The notes under the pieces: model-generated | The model's input: only the letters and a program-made list of their open reading frames with translations | Database searches by the model: none | Told to the model about the DNA's origin: nothing | Shown here: positions 1 to 11,477 of the stretch, piece after piece | Layout of the letters: each line of letters starts with the position of its first letter | Numbering within the stretch: the first letter of the stretch is position 1 | Source: Cacajao melanocephalus | Lineage: Eukaryota > Chordata > Mammalia > Primates > Pitheciidae | Direction of reading: 5' to 3' | NCBI GenBank assembly: GCA_963573385.1 | Contig: CAUYLG010038270.1 | Coordinates: 1-64,000, forward strand | DNA: 64,000 bases | Position numbers and translations under genes: made by a program

Positions 1-278
1 TTGTGGGGATGGGACCAGCCAAGCCCTACTCAAAGGGCACCCAGTCGTGTATACTCCGCACTGAGAAGCGCTGCGCCGCGCTGGGGCACCGGCAAAACAG
101 CTGCGCCGGCCAAAAGAGTCGCGCTGGCGACACGTGTGGCTCCTCCGCCGGGAATCTCCCAGTTTGTGGGCCACAGAAATTCGTCTGAAATTGCGACGTC
201 CACTCGCTCTCTGTGCTTTCACTGGGAGCTACAATCCTGAGCTGTTGTTAATCGGCCATCTTGGATCTCTCTCTCCAG
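1..278 (-). mobile_element. 5' UTR end of a primate L1, rest lies off the window
   Basis: Read on the minus strand this begins near 278 with a purine leader, then the typical L1 start motif CAAGATGGCCG (254-264), then text like older L1PA/L1PB 5' UTRs (CAACAGCTC, GTAGCTCCCAGTGA). It is clearly CpG-rich compared with the rest of the window. The element therefore runs leftward beyond base 1, and only its promoter-bearing 5' end is visible. The CCATCTTG core is the known YY1 site that positions L1 transcription starts. Short open frames here are not genes. The subfamily assignment is from memory and uncertain. Confidence 0.8.
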
Positions 279-280
279 AA

Positions 281-582
281 TTTTTTTTTTTTTTTAAGAG
301 AGCAGGGTCTCGCTTTATTGGCTAGGCTGGAGTGCAGTACCATGATCATAGCTCACTGCCATCTCAAACTCCTGGGCTCAAGAGACCCTCTTGCCTCAGC
401 CTCCTGAGTAGCTAGGACTACAGGTGCACACAACTGCACCTGGCTAATTTTTAAATTTTTTTTTTTTTTGTAGAGACAGGGTCTCAGCATCTTGCTGAGG
501 CAGGTCTCAATCTCCTGGGCTCAAACAGTCTTCCCTCCTCCAGCTTCTCAAAGTACTGGGATTACAGACGCTGTGCCCGGCC
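281..582 (-). mobile_element. AluJ, full length, antisense
   Basis: The poly-T at 281-295 is the inverted A-tail, followed by the inverted right arm, a central T-rich linker near 457-470, the left arm and the 5' end at GTGCCCGGCC. J-type features are GATCATAGCTCACTG and CCTGGGCTCAAG. It abuts the 5' end of the L1 at 1-278; a convincing target-site duplication was not seen. Confidence 0.93.
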
Positions 583-1799
583 AAGAAAACATTTAATGTA
601 AGTGGTAATAGGTTAAAAATGCAGTCAGACCTCATGATCACTTGAAGACAGCTGCTTTTTTCTCTCTTTTTCCTACATCCAGATGCTGTGCTCTTGAAGG
701 TTCCCACTATTCTCATAAGATAAAAATTCATTAAAAAAAATAAGGCATTCAACACATCATGTGAAATAACTGGCTTACCGGATTTTAAGTCATGTTTTTA
801 GTTAAAATGACTTTTAGAAGGCCTGAATAGTGAACTTCGAAAGTTTATCTTCCATACATGCATTATTCATTTAAAAGAAATAATTTCCATAACTTTTAAA
901 CTTGGTAATTACATGTTTTAATTATGTAATTACATATTCTAATTATACAGTTAAATCCGATTACAGTAATTATGTACTTATATGATAATTGATACATAAT
1001 ATACATGTGAAAACCTGCATATGCTTGCGTTTAACAAAGGAAATAGTTCTATTGGGAGGTGGTTATGGAAAGAGTAGCAAAAGGATTGATTTATGGAAAA
1101 TAATGCAACTTGCTGATTAATGACTTGAAATAATAGAGACCACGCATACAATTATATATATATAGGTAACTCATCCTATAGAATTTGTTTTTACAATTTC
1201 CACTTTTCTGGACAGAGGTAGATACATGAGCTCAGGAGCTGGGATTCAGGGAGATGATTAAGAATGAGAGGTTGTAAAAGTAGATGTGAAGCTAGTGACA
1301 TGGTGAAAACTTTTTAGCAGAGCAGCTCCTGCGTCCAGATTGTCCTGAAGGAAATGGGAAGTACAAGTTCTGTGCTTCAGTGGTGAGAACTTGAGACTCG
1401 CTGTAGAACGGGGAAGTATCTGCTCAGGACAGTCTCCTGCTTGGTCTGTGGGTTACCTTGCTTAGGGGCACACCCCTGCCTTTCCAATCAGCAATGCTAT
1501 TAGCTTCACTTTGTTGACTCTAAGTATCTACAATCACTAAAATCTACTGAAGCATTGAAGACCAGGTTAATGAAAGCATGAGAAAATACTTTGTAGCATA
1601 TTTGGACTAAGGTTAGAGAAGAAAGCCTGTGCAATTACAAGAAGAAATTGAAGTTAGCATACTTTGAAATTTCTGATAAATTTCTCCAAATTATTTAGCT
1701 GATTTTGATGAAAGAAACCTTGCTGAGAGCTTGCAGAAAGTATTACATGTACTAAGTCTAAATTGTATGGAATTAGGAAGAAATAGGAAATATCATTTT
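583..1799. other. No recognised gene or repeat
   Basis: AT-rich sequence with a short TA run near 1153-1164. No Alu, L1, LTR or MIR text was recognised and no convincing reading frame exists. It may hold very degraded repeats. Confidence 0.5.
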
Positions 1800-4700
1800 C
1801 ACATTTCTTTATTGAGATATATTTGACATATAAAAAACTGCAAATATTTAGAAAGATAATTCAGTAAGCTTTCACACTGGTATATACCGGTGAAAATATC
1901 ACATATGTATAATTACATATAAGTAACTCATGCTATAGAATTTGTATTATTTCTTATTGTTTCGATAAGGTAACGAATGTATCCATCATTCCCAAATTTG
2001 TTCTCAGACCACTTGTAATTGATCCTTCCTACCCTTCTCCACATGCCCCACTCATCCCCAGGCCACCAGTGCTCTGCTTTCTGTCACTGTGGGTGAGTCT
2101 GCATTTTTCTAGAGTTTTATATGTGTGGAATCATACAGCATGTACTTTCTTGTTTGGATTCTGTCACTCTGTAATTATTCTGAAATTTATCCATGTTGTT
2201 GCATGTATCAGTCGTTCATTACTTTTCATTGCTGAGCAGTATTCTGTTGTACGGACATACCAACATTTGCTTATCCTTTAACCTGTCGGAGGATATTTGG
2301 GTTGTATCCGCTTGGGAGCTGTTATACATAAAGCAATTATAAAATTTGTACACATGTTTATAACACACAGAATGTCTTTGTGCTTTCTCTTCTCTGGGGT
2401 AAATACCCAGGAGTAGAATGTTTGGATCAAATGATAGGAGTATGTTTAACATTTTTTTAAAAACTGACTAAACTGTTCTCCAAAGTGCTTATATCATTTA
2501 CATCTCTACCAGCAATGTAGGAGACGACTTATTTCCCCACATCCTTGCCAACACTTGGTCTTTTTAATCCTAAACATTCTAGTAGGTATGTAGTGGTATC
2601 TCATTGTACTTTTAATGTGCATTGCCTTTGTGACTAATTGTATTGAGCATCTTTTCATACATTTATTTTCCATGCATATATCTTCTGTGGTGATGTGTTC
2701 AAAACTTTGGCCCTTTTTACTAGGTTGTTTTGTTCTCATTGTTGATTTTTGAAATTTTTTTTATGTGGTCTACATTCAAGTCATTTACATACTTTGCAAA
2801 TATCTTCCCTAGGTATGGTGCTTGTCTTTAGAGATTATAAAGACATGCCTTTTGAAGTTCCTTTTTTAAATTAATTTCTATGAAATTCTGTTTTCCATTT
2901 TTTAATTTATGGTTCTTGTTTTTGGAGTTGTAGCTAAGAAATCTTGGTGTAATCTAATGTCACAATGGATTTTTTTGTATGCTAGCTTCAGAACGTTTTG
3001 CAGTTTTAGACTTTACATTTGGGTTTAAGATTCATTGTGAAGTGTGGGTGGAAATTCAGCTTTTGCACATGAGTATCCAGTTATTCCCATACCATTTGTT
3101 GAAATACTGTCCTTTCTCCACTGAATTGCCTTTGTACTTTTGTTGAAAATCAGTTGTTCGTAGATGTGTGGTGTGTTTCTGGATTCTGTTTGGTTCTTGT
3201 CAGTTCTTACACTGATATCACACTGTCTTGGTCACTATAGCTGTATGATTTTCTATCAAATAGTATAGTCTTTCTATTTTATTCTTGTTTTTCAAGCTGT
3301 TTTGGTTATTTTAACAATTTTACTTTTCTATGTAATTTTAGAACCAGCTTGTCAATTTCCGCACACACAAAAGCCTATTAGGATTTTTATTGTGATTGCA
3401 TTGAGTCTACCAATGAATTTAGAAAGATTGACATCTTAACAATATCAATTCTTCTAAATCATGAACATGGTATATCTCTGTATTTGCTTTTCATCAAATG
3501 TTAAGGGCTTTTTTTTCTTTCATTATTTATTCAAATATATTTCTACCTTTCCCCTTCTCCTTTAGCAAACTCCAATTTTATGTTAGATCACACACAAAGT
3601 TATTCCCCAGTTAACTTATATAATTTTTTCTTTTAACTATTTTTTTCTGTGTTTCATTTTATGTAGTTTCTATTGTTATGCCTTGAAGCTCACTAGTGCT
3701 TTCTTTTATAATCTCTGTTCTACCCTCAGAGATTTAGATCTCTTTAATTTCTCTCTGCAGTGTTTTTTAGTTTTTAATGTACAGAACTTGAACATCTTTT
3801 GTCAGATTTATTCCTAAGTATGTTATATTTTTGATACTAGTATACATGGTATTTGTTTTTAAATTTCAGATTCTATTTACTATTTGCTGGCATATAGATA
3901 TATAATTTATATTTGTTTATTGATCTTGTATTGTGCAACTTTGTGAAACTAACTTACTAATTTTAGTACCTTTTTTGTAGATTTCATTAAATTTTCTGCA
4001 TAGACCATGGTGTCATAGTGTTGTTCAAGGCTACATTAGTCAGAAAATTCTGACTAATTTTCTTGCTACATATTCTATCAGTAATTAAGGGAAGGATATT
4101 GAAATATCTGACTATGATTAAGGGACTGTTTCTCTTTGAAGTTGTATTCGTTTTTGCTTCATGTATTTTGAAGCTCTTTTTTTAAGTACACGAGCATTTA
4201 GGCTTTTATGTCATATTGATTGGTCACTTTGACATTGTGATAGAAACTTCTTTATCCCTGGCTGCAATGAGATCTACTTTAATATTAGTATACCAAATTC
4301 AGCTTTCTTTTGATTAATGTTAGCATGTAATACGATTTCTATTATTTTATTTTAATCTATTTGGTTTTTCTTATACTTCTTATGAACAGCATATAATTGG
4401 GTCTTGATATTTTAATGCAGTCTGCTCATTTCTATCTTTTAACTGGGATTTTGTAGTGTTGACATTATTTATTTACTTATCCAATTGGATAAGTAAAAAC
4501 AGGTTGGAAAATAGACAGTCCTAACCGTATCAATAATTACACTCAATTGAATGCAATTACATTGAATACAATTATTTAATCAAGTAATATTTTACCACTT
4601 CATGTTCAGTGTAAGAACTTTGCAATAGCGTACTTACTTTCATCACTCCTTTCCTAGCCACCTTTTTCCTATTGCTGTCAAATATTTTACTTGTATATGT

Positions 4701-6310
4701 TATCAAGTCCAAAAATATTATTTTTGCTTAACTAATTGATTATATTTTAAACATATTCAAATCATAAAATATGTTTAATAGACTTTCCATTTTTCAATTC
4801 TCTTTATTCCTTTGAGTATATTTAGATTTCCATTTGTTGGCACTTTCCTTCTGCCTCAAGGACTTCCTTTAACATTTTCCATAGTGCGGATCTGCCGGTT
4901 ATGAACTTTTCCAGCTGTTGCATATCTGAAAATGTCTGTATTTTACCTTAGTTTTTGACAAATATTTTTGCCATATATATATGGGTTATTTATTTTCTTT
5001 CCATGTTTTAAAGATGCTGCTCCACTGTCTTCTTACTTGCATTGTTTCCAACAGTAAATCTGTTTTAATCCTAATCTCTGTTTTAACTTTCTCTGATGGG
5101 TTTTAAATGTTTTTATTTTACTACTGGTTTTGAGCAATTTGGTTATACTTTGTCCTTTTGTAGCTTTTTTCATGTTTCCTGTGCCTATCATAACTGAGTT
5201 TCTTATATTTATGCTTTTCATCAAATGTTGTTTGTTCTTTCATTATTTATTCAAATATAGTTTCTACCCCCCACCTTCTCCTTTAGGGACTCCAGTTTTA
5301 CGTACGTTAGATCACACATGAAGTCATTCTGCAGTTTACTTATGCTCATTTTTCTCTGTGTTTCATTTTGTGTAATTTCTGTTGTTGTGTCTTCAAGCTC
5401 TCTAATGTTTTTTTTGCAATCTCTATTCTACCATTAATTGCATTCGATGTATATTTTCATTTCATATAGTTTTCATCTCTAGAAGCTCAGTTTGGGTCTT
5501 CTGTATATCTTCTATGTCTCTACTTAACTTTTTGGACATACGTATTACAAATAGTAACTGTTTAATATCTTGGTCCAGTAAGTCTGACATCTGTGGTGGT
5601 TCTGGGTTGTTTTATTATTTTTTCTCACTATGGGTTGCATTTTCTTGCTTCTTTGCATGGATGGTAATCTGTCTGTCTGGTTGAACATCAGACAGGGTTT
5701 TGCTTTTTGTGTTTCTACAGATCTTCCTGTGCTTTGTTTGGGGGTACTTGAAAATAGTTTGATCCTTTTGGGTTTTGTCTCCACAATTTGTTAGGTAAGG
5801 AAGAACATCATTTAGTCTATGGCTAATTATTGTGTAGTACCTAATGCCCTGTTAATTATAAGATATTACAGTCTGGCTGGTGAGCACAATTTCTGTTTCT
5901 GGCCTTGTGAACACCTGGTATTTTCCTCTGTAATCCTTTCAGATGATTCTTTCCCTAACCTCAGGTTATTTTTTCATGTACTTACGCTACTCAGAACTCT
6001 GCTGAATATTCAAGGAAAACCTTCAGATCTCCAAGATGGTCTCTGTATGGTAATCTCTGCAGTTGTGTTCTGACCACCAAACTCAAGTCAGCTTATTCTC
6101 CCCATACTCTCAGCTCAGTGTATTCACTGGGCTTTCTTAGGGTTTCACCTCTCAGAAGCTTCTATAGCCCAGAAGCTCTTACTTAGTGTGGTGCTGGGGC
6201 AGTCATACAGCTTGCCTCATCAGTTTTTCATTTCCTGGGAATTAAGTTGTTGGTTGCTTGATGTCCAGTACTTGAAAATCTTTGCTTCATGTATTTGTTC
6301 CAAATAGGAA
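1800..6310 (-). mobile_element. Old L1M LINE, nearly end to end but internally deleted
   Basis: In plus-strand order this shows an inverted L1 3' end (TTTATTGAGATATATTTGAC), the C-terminal and RT half of ORF2 (to about 4020), then the endonuclease end of ORF2 (about 4030-4500), ORF1 (about 4800-5560) and the 5' UTR (to about 6310). A minus-strand frame at 5033-5224 contains ITKLLKTSSKIK, like the L1 ORF1 C-terminal domain. The middle of ORF2 is missing at about 4020, a deletion of roughly 1.5-2 kb compared with a full L1. ORF2 also carries an extra copy of ORF1 sequence at 3485-3724. Both ORFs are full of stops, so the element is dead. Confidence 0.85.
3485..3724 (-). repeat. Extra copy of L1 ORF1 sequence inside ORF2
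   Basis: This 240-bp stretch matches 5212-5432 in direct orientation, sharing GCTTTTCATCAAATGTT, CTTTCATTATTTATTCAAAT, GTTAGATCACACA and TCTGTGTTTCATTTT. The second copy sits in its proper ORF1 context. Here it splits an ORF2 segment that should read continuously from TGTATTT to TTAGATCTCTTTAATTTC. The two copies share TTAGATCACACA, which differs from the L1 consensus as I recall it. This suggests one was copied from the other. Confidence 0.75.
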
Positions 6311-6829
6311 ACTTTTTGAATTAAAATCTGTTGTCTTATAAAGCAAAACAAATTTATGACACAGTGTGATACATTGAAGAGTTTTGTATCAGATAATGCA
6401 TTTGTGAGCCCAATATATTCATATATGTTGGGTGTAATGAGTGCTACAATGGGATATTAAATATAGTTTAGTGGGAAGATTGCAAGTGGTTTGCCAGCTT
6501 GATCCTCACCAGACTTTGGAAGGTTTGTTTAGATCATAAAATACAGAACGCCTTCATACTAAGATCTTTACGTTTTAAAATTCTGGTTTTCTCAATAGGT
6601 TTTGATTGCGATAAGAGTTTAGGAGGAAGAAATGGGGTGATTAGGTGTTAAGAGGCCTTTGGGCTTGTTTACCTCTGAAGCCTGATGTTAAATAAGAGTA
6701 TAGATACTAAACAGTCTCCTAAATTGCCCCTATTACTACTCATCTTTTATTCAAATTTTCACAAATATTGTTTCTGGATTAATTTTTCTAAAACAGATTT
6801 CTTGGTTTTTCTCTCACTTTCTCAAAAAC
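6311..6829. other. No recognised gene or repeat
   Basis: Sequence between the head of the minus-strand L1 and a possible L2. No feature recognised. Confidence 0.45.
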
Positions 6830-7137
6830 CTAGCCTATAAGAGGAGGCAACATGCAAACAAATTAATAGAATACCACGAGGTGCAAGGCAAATCAGGTAC
6901 AAAACACCGTGTAGACGTAGAGGAAGATAATGTTTCAACCACCTGGGGGGCAGAAGAGGATTTTACTAGGTGAATAGATGAGGAGAGGCGCTTCAGGAAA
7001 GAAATAACAGCACCATAGAGACATTCAAGCTTAAGGAATGAAGGTGGTAAGGAAATAAGGAAGGGGGAAGTAAAGAGAGCCTAGAAGCCAAGCCAAGGAG
7101 TTTAGCATGACAGAGGTCCTAGTTTTTCTGTGATCCA
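6830..7137 (-). mobile_element. Possible degraded L2 (left part)
   Basis: Faint resemblance to the inverted L2 3' half (pattern of AGGAG-TTTAGCATGAC and GGAAGGGGGAAG), with related text resuming at 7606-7730 after a younger L1 insertion. The identification is tentative. Confidence 0.35.
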
Positions 7138-7604
7138 CACCTTTTTCTTGGATAAATTTAAGGGCTACAAGTGCTGTTTGTTACATGAGTATATTGTGTA
7201 GTGGTAAAATCTGGGCATTTAATGTATTCACCATGTGAATAATGTAGATTGTACCCGTTATGTAATTTTTCATCCCTCACTCCCCTCCCATCTGCCCCCC
7301 AACCACTGATCTTCTGAGTCCCCAGTGTCTGTCATTCCACACACTATGTCCATGTGTGTACATTATTTAGTTCCCACATATAAGTGAGACTATCAGTATT
7401 TGACTTTATGAGTTGTTTCACTTAAGATAATGGCCTCTCATGCAGCCAGGGATGTTGCTGCAAAAGACTGATTTCATTCTTTTTCATAGCTGAGTAGTAT
7501 TTCATGGTATGTGTATGTGTGTATATATACTACTTTTTCTTCATCCAGTCGTCCATTGATGGGCAGTTAGGTAGATTCCATATCATTGCTATTGTGAATC
7601 ACTT
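7138..7604 (-). mobile_element. 5'-truncated L1 3' end (L1MA/L1PB age)
   Basis: The sequence matches the inverted L1 3' UTR and end of ORF2: GGGCTACAAGTGCTGTTTG, TTAGTTCCCACATATAAGTG, GATAATGGCCTC, then TGATGGGCAGTTAGG. It stops at GCTATTGTGAAT near 7604. A TG/TA-rich patch lies at 7507-7530. Confidence 0.85.
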
Positions 7605-7605
7605 C

Positions 7606-7735
7606 TGATGAGCATTTTAGCACTTCAAAGATACCCAACTATAGAAAGTAAATTATATAGTCATCATGGAAGAGTTTTAAGCTGGAGAGTGATATCATCA
7701 GGTTTGTACTTTAGAGTGATTACTCTAGTCCCACT
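7606..7735 (-). mobile_element. Possible degraded L2 (right part)
   Basis: The stretch AAGAGTTTTAAGCTGGAGAG, GTGATATCATCAGG and AGAGTGATTACTCTAG resembles the inverted L2 3' region usually ending in ATCACTCTGGCTGC. The L1 at 7138-7604 would have split this older element. Confidence 0.45.
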
Positions 7736-9057
7736 TATGAAGTAATAAATGGTATGGAATTTGCCCTCTTGCCATGAACAACTAGAAAACTACACAAAAT
7801 ATGCAAAATCACTGTTTTCAGACATTGGAAAACAGTCAGTATAGAATCATGATCCTGTAAAGGGAAATAAATTAGGTGACTACTGTAGTTATCTCAGATT
7901 TATATTCAGAGCTGCTTTCTAGACTGTAGTGAAAAGAGGGAGCTTTAAACAGAAACTAGAAGTCTCACTGAGTTGAGGGAAAATAGACTATGAAAAGACC
8001 TAGGCAGCTGGAATTTGCAAGACAGAATACTAAAGTGGAGATACTCAGAGGAAGAGTTCCAGAAATCTACATAGGGGGACCCCTTGAGTCTTTGGCTGAA
8101 TACTAATCCTTGCATGCATAATATGAAATTCCACAAGGCTATGCAAATAAAATTTGCCATGGAGCTACTAGATGAACAATTCCCAGAGCTCACCTACAGC
8201 AGAGATACATTTAAATTCTCACAAGCCATAATGGAAAGACCCTGTTAACAACCCAGAGCATTAAGTAGAGATACCAGCTGTGTCTTAGTAATAACAGCTA
8301 AATTTTTCTAGAATAAAGGATTGGCTACACCCTAACAAAATTTAAAAATAAGCTTTGATACACAAGTAACCTAATTTCTCAACAAAACAAACTTCATCAA
8401 TCTCTGAAGAAAGAAAAGCATTACCAATATCCAAAATGTTAAGCGTCATTCCCTAATTGTAAGACAAAGAAGCAGCAAATATGACCCGCAGCAAAAAGAA
8501 AATACACCATGTTCTGGATATAAATAAATCTCAATAAATTAGAAGGACTGAAATAATACAGAATATGTTTTCTGACCAAAACAAAATGATTTAGGAATAA
8601 AAGAGATATCTGGAAAATCCCCAAATATGGGGAAATGAAACAACATATTTCGAAATCCGTGTGTCAAAGAAGAAATCATTAGAGAAATCAGAACAAATAT
8701 TGACCCTAATGAAGACATGAATGTAAAATGTAGTTAGAGCAGTTTTTCAAGGAAATCTTATAGCTTTAAATGTTCATAAAAGATAAAGAAGAAAGGTTGA
8801 ACATCAGTTCCTTGAGTTTCCACCTTAAGAATACAAGGAGTAAATTAAACCCAAAGGAAGTAGAAGGAAAGAAGTAATAAAGATAAGAGCAGAACTCATT
8901 AAAAGTAGAAAATGGACAAAGATACAGAAAATTTATGAAATCTAAAGCTGCTCCTTTGAGAAGGTCAATAAAATTAATAAAGTTCTAAGTGGGCTAAACA
9001 ACAGAAAAGAGAAAACATGAATGATCAATAACGGCGATTAAAGAGAGGACATCACCC

Positions 9058-9704
9058 TGTAACCGGGTCGTGGGACGCAGAGGAGAGCAGAGAGGCGACC
9101 CAAAGACGCTCCCAATGCCCTGATCAGGAGGGGGATGCAATCAGCTCCCTCCCCTGTAGATTCTTTTCCTGATGTGTCCGAGGTTCTTGGCCTTTCTTTT
9201 GCCTAAAGAATGGGAGAAAGAGCCCTGGCAGCGCAGTGAGCTTACCATTTAAGTAAATATCGTACCCAAAGAGTTTAGCAGAAAGCGATTTGTTAGGCAG
9301 AGAGGGGTAGAGAGCGCTCCCACGCTGTTGTGGGAGGGGATCCCAGAGAGGGAAGTCGTGCAGGTGAGGTGCAGTGGAGTTTTAACTTTGAAGTTATTCC
9401 CGCCCCTTTCATGTTCTTGTCCAATGAGAGGAGTTCTTGCAAACTTCCTCTGGAGTGATTTATTTTCGACTCTGATGCTGAATCCGCTGTCCAGCCCAAA
9501 ATAGAGGCCCTTCCTCCCAGAGCTTTTCGAGTGCTTTTTTAAACGAAGGAGAACACCTGAAATTTTACCTAGCCGCGGGAAAGTTAGACAAAGAACTCTA
9601 GGTTCCCAGATGGGGAGGTGGATGGAGGCATGGTGCTGGGAAGTTTTTGCCTTTGAAACCACACCCCTTGTGGACCCGGGAAGACAAGTTTTTTTCCTTT
9701 AACA
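9058..9704 (-). mobile_element. Solitary ERV-type LTR, family uncertain
   Basis: A 647-bp GC-rich block breaks the L1 ORF2 exactly between GAGGACATCACC and the resumed ORF2 text. On the minus strand it starts TGTTAAAGG and ends CGGTTACA, the TG...CA ends expected of an LTR. No gag, pol or env text flanks it, so it is a solo LTR. It resembles ERV1-type LTRs, perhaps LTR10-like, but I could not fix the family. The target-site duplication is not clear. A 137-codon minus-strand frame (9249-9662) lies inside it and looks like chance. Confidence 0.6.
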
Positions 9705-9909
9705 CAGTCCCTCAACCACAGATACTACAAACATTAAAAGAATAAGGGGCTACTGTTAGCAACTTTATGCCAATACATTCAATAACCTAGAGGAAATGTA
9801 CAAATTTATTTAAAGATAAAAATTACCAAATCTACACCAGAAAAAATAGAATCTGTGTGGTCCTATCAGTGTTAAAGAAATTGAATTTGTAATTCCCTCA
9901 AATTCCATG

Positions 9910-10946
9910 TGTGTTAGTCAGTTTTGTGTTGCTGTAAAGGAATGCCTGAGATTGGTAAATTTACAAAGAAAAGATGTTTGTTTGGGCTCGGGGTTCTGCA
10001 GGCTGTATAAGAAGGACGGTGCCAGCATCCACTTCTGGTGACGCCTCATAAAGCTTCTAGTCAGGAGCAGGTGTGCCACATGGAGAAAGAGGGAGCCAGA
10101 GGAAAAGGAAGTGCCATGTTCTTTTTTTAACAGCCAGTTCTTCTGGGAACTAATAGAGCTAGAAACTCACTCATTACCATGGGGAGGGCACCAGGCCATT
10201 CATGCAGGATCTGCCTTCATGTCCCAAATACCTCTCAATAGGCCCCACCTCCAACACTGGGCATCATTGCATTTCAGCCTAAGATTTTTTTCCCCGGGAA
10301 CATGTGCACTTTATTGAATGCCATCGTAGAAAAGTGTGTGAGGATAAAGGGCTGATGCAGGACTCGGCTCAGGGGCAAGGTAAGGAATGAAAGGTGGAAT
10401 ACATGGGAAACAGGTCATGGGCAGAGCCCCGCCTGGATGATTCTTCTTCATCTATCGATAGACTTGCAAGATCAGTACTGGGATGATGATAAGCAGAATG
10501 GTCATGATGCCCCAAATTAGGGCCCAGATGTTCAGTACTTGGTGGTGGAGGCATAGACCTGGGCCCCGGTCAGGCTGCCAATCATCTTCCTGTCCCTAGA
10601 CTTCACAGAGTAGGTGAATGCTATGAAGCCCAGGCAGCAGGGGTTCATGAAGAGGGTGCTGAACAAGGACCAGACGACATGGTCGGGCATGGAGGTCTCA
10701 CTGCGGATGTGGATCACAGTAGATGTTGGGGGAGCCAGGTTATGGGGTGCCCCCAGCGCAGCCACCTCATGCTCCTCCTTCAGCATCTCATAGTTGGGGG
10801 GACAGTCGGTGTTGGCAGGAGTGAAGAAGGTTTGGACAGTGTGGTTCATGGTATCCAGGGAAGACCAGCTGTGGTCGGGTTGCTGGGATGGTTCTCAGTG
10901 GGCTTCAACATGAGATTTGAAGGGGACAGATATTCAAACCATATCA
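9910..10946 (+). mobile_element. MST-type MaLR solo LTR, split by a retrocopy
   Basis: It begins TGTGTTAGTCAGTTTTGTG, matching the ERVL-MaLR MST/THE1 LTR start, and continues with GGTTCTGCAGGCTGTA, AACTCACTCATTACCA and GGCCCCACCTCCAACACTGG. It is interrupted at 10288-10903 and ends AAACCATATCA at 10946. Flanks CCATG and CCCTG fit a 5-bp target duplication with one change. It lies in L1 ORF2, which resumes at once with CAGATGGCATCACT. It is a solo LTR without internal viral genes. Confidence 0.88.
10288..10903 (-). pseudogene. IFITM3P: Processed pseudogene of IFITM3 (or a close paralogue)
   Basis: The minus strand holds an intronless IFITM mRNA copy. The 5' UTR reads CACTGAGAACCATCCCAG, the start codon is at 10849-10847, and the 3' UTR has AATAAA (10310-10315 on the plus strand) followed by a short A-tail. 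The 105-codon frame starts MNHTVQTFF, keeps the PPNYEML endocytic signal and the [11 protein letters not shown] to [11 protein letters not shown] part of the CD225 domain. Its SKSRDRK-like loop reads VKSRDRK. A one-base loss near 10535 then shifts the frame before the second membrane segment, whose sequence is still visible up to 10456 or so; a further 3-base loss is seen there. Parents are about 125-133 residues long. The flanking 15-bp repeats (10273-10287 and 10904-10918, 12 of 15 identical) are the L1-mediated target duplication. IFITM proteins restrict virus entry at membranes, but this copy lacks a complete protein. Confidence 0.93.
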
Positions 10947-11477
10947 CCCTGATCAGATGGCATCACTCAAATGTTACAGGTTGAGGAAGAAATAATACTA
11001 ACAGTGGACAAAATTATTCAGAAAACAAGTGAGGAGGAAACGCGTCCCAGATATGTTTTTCATGAGGCCAGCATTAGCCTGATATCAAAACCAGACAAAG
11101 AAAATAAGAGACTAGTACTTTTCACAGAATTTGGCTAGTTAAATTCAGAAATATATAACAGGTAAATTATTCCAGGAATGCCAAGAAGGTTTAACATATA
11201 AAAATTAGTAGTGTAATTTTCCATATTAACAGAATAAAGGATAAAAGTATATGACTATTTCAATTGGTGCAGAAAAAGCATTTGGCAAAATTTAGTATAT
11301 ATTTAACTCTGAACAAACTAGGAATATGTGGAAGCTTCCTCAGCTTGATAAAGGGTATACACAAAAAGCTTACAGTAGCTTAACTAATGATAAAGGAACA
11401 AATTGTTTTCCTCATAAGATAGTAAGGCAAAGATGTAGACTCTTGCCAATTTCATTTTGTTTGTTTGTGCTTTGGGG

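Larger units (their letters stand above)
7740..11477 (+). mobile_element. Old L1M LINE, sense, interrupted and internally deleted
   Basis: About 7740-8500 resembles an L1M 5' region (AGAAGCAGCAAATATGACCC near 8470). From about 8505 the text is ORF2 without ORF1 or the ORF2 start, indicating an internal deletion. ORF2 continues at 8510-9057, 9705-9909 (CAACTTTATGCCAA) and 10947-11455. The last piece has the RT-region text TTCATGAGGCCAGCATTA and GCAGAAAAAGCATTTGGCAA. Two LTRs interrupt it at 9058-9704 and 9910-10946, and an AluJ ends it at 11478. It carries many stops and no coding potential. Confidence 0.8.

Noticed and set aside
9249..9662. 137-codon minus-strand frame as a viral gene
   Set aside because: It lies wholly in the solo LTR, has no gag, pol or env-like motif, and LTRs of this type do not encode proteins there.
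10532..10849. IFITM frame as a working gene
   Set aside because: Only 105 codons are open; a one-base loss removes the final membrane segment. A-tail and target duplication show it is a retrocopy without its own promoter.
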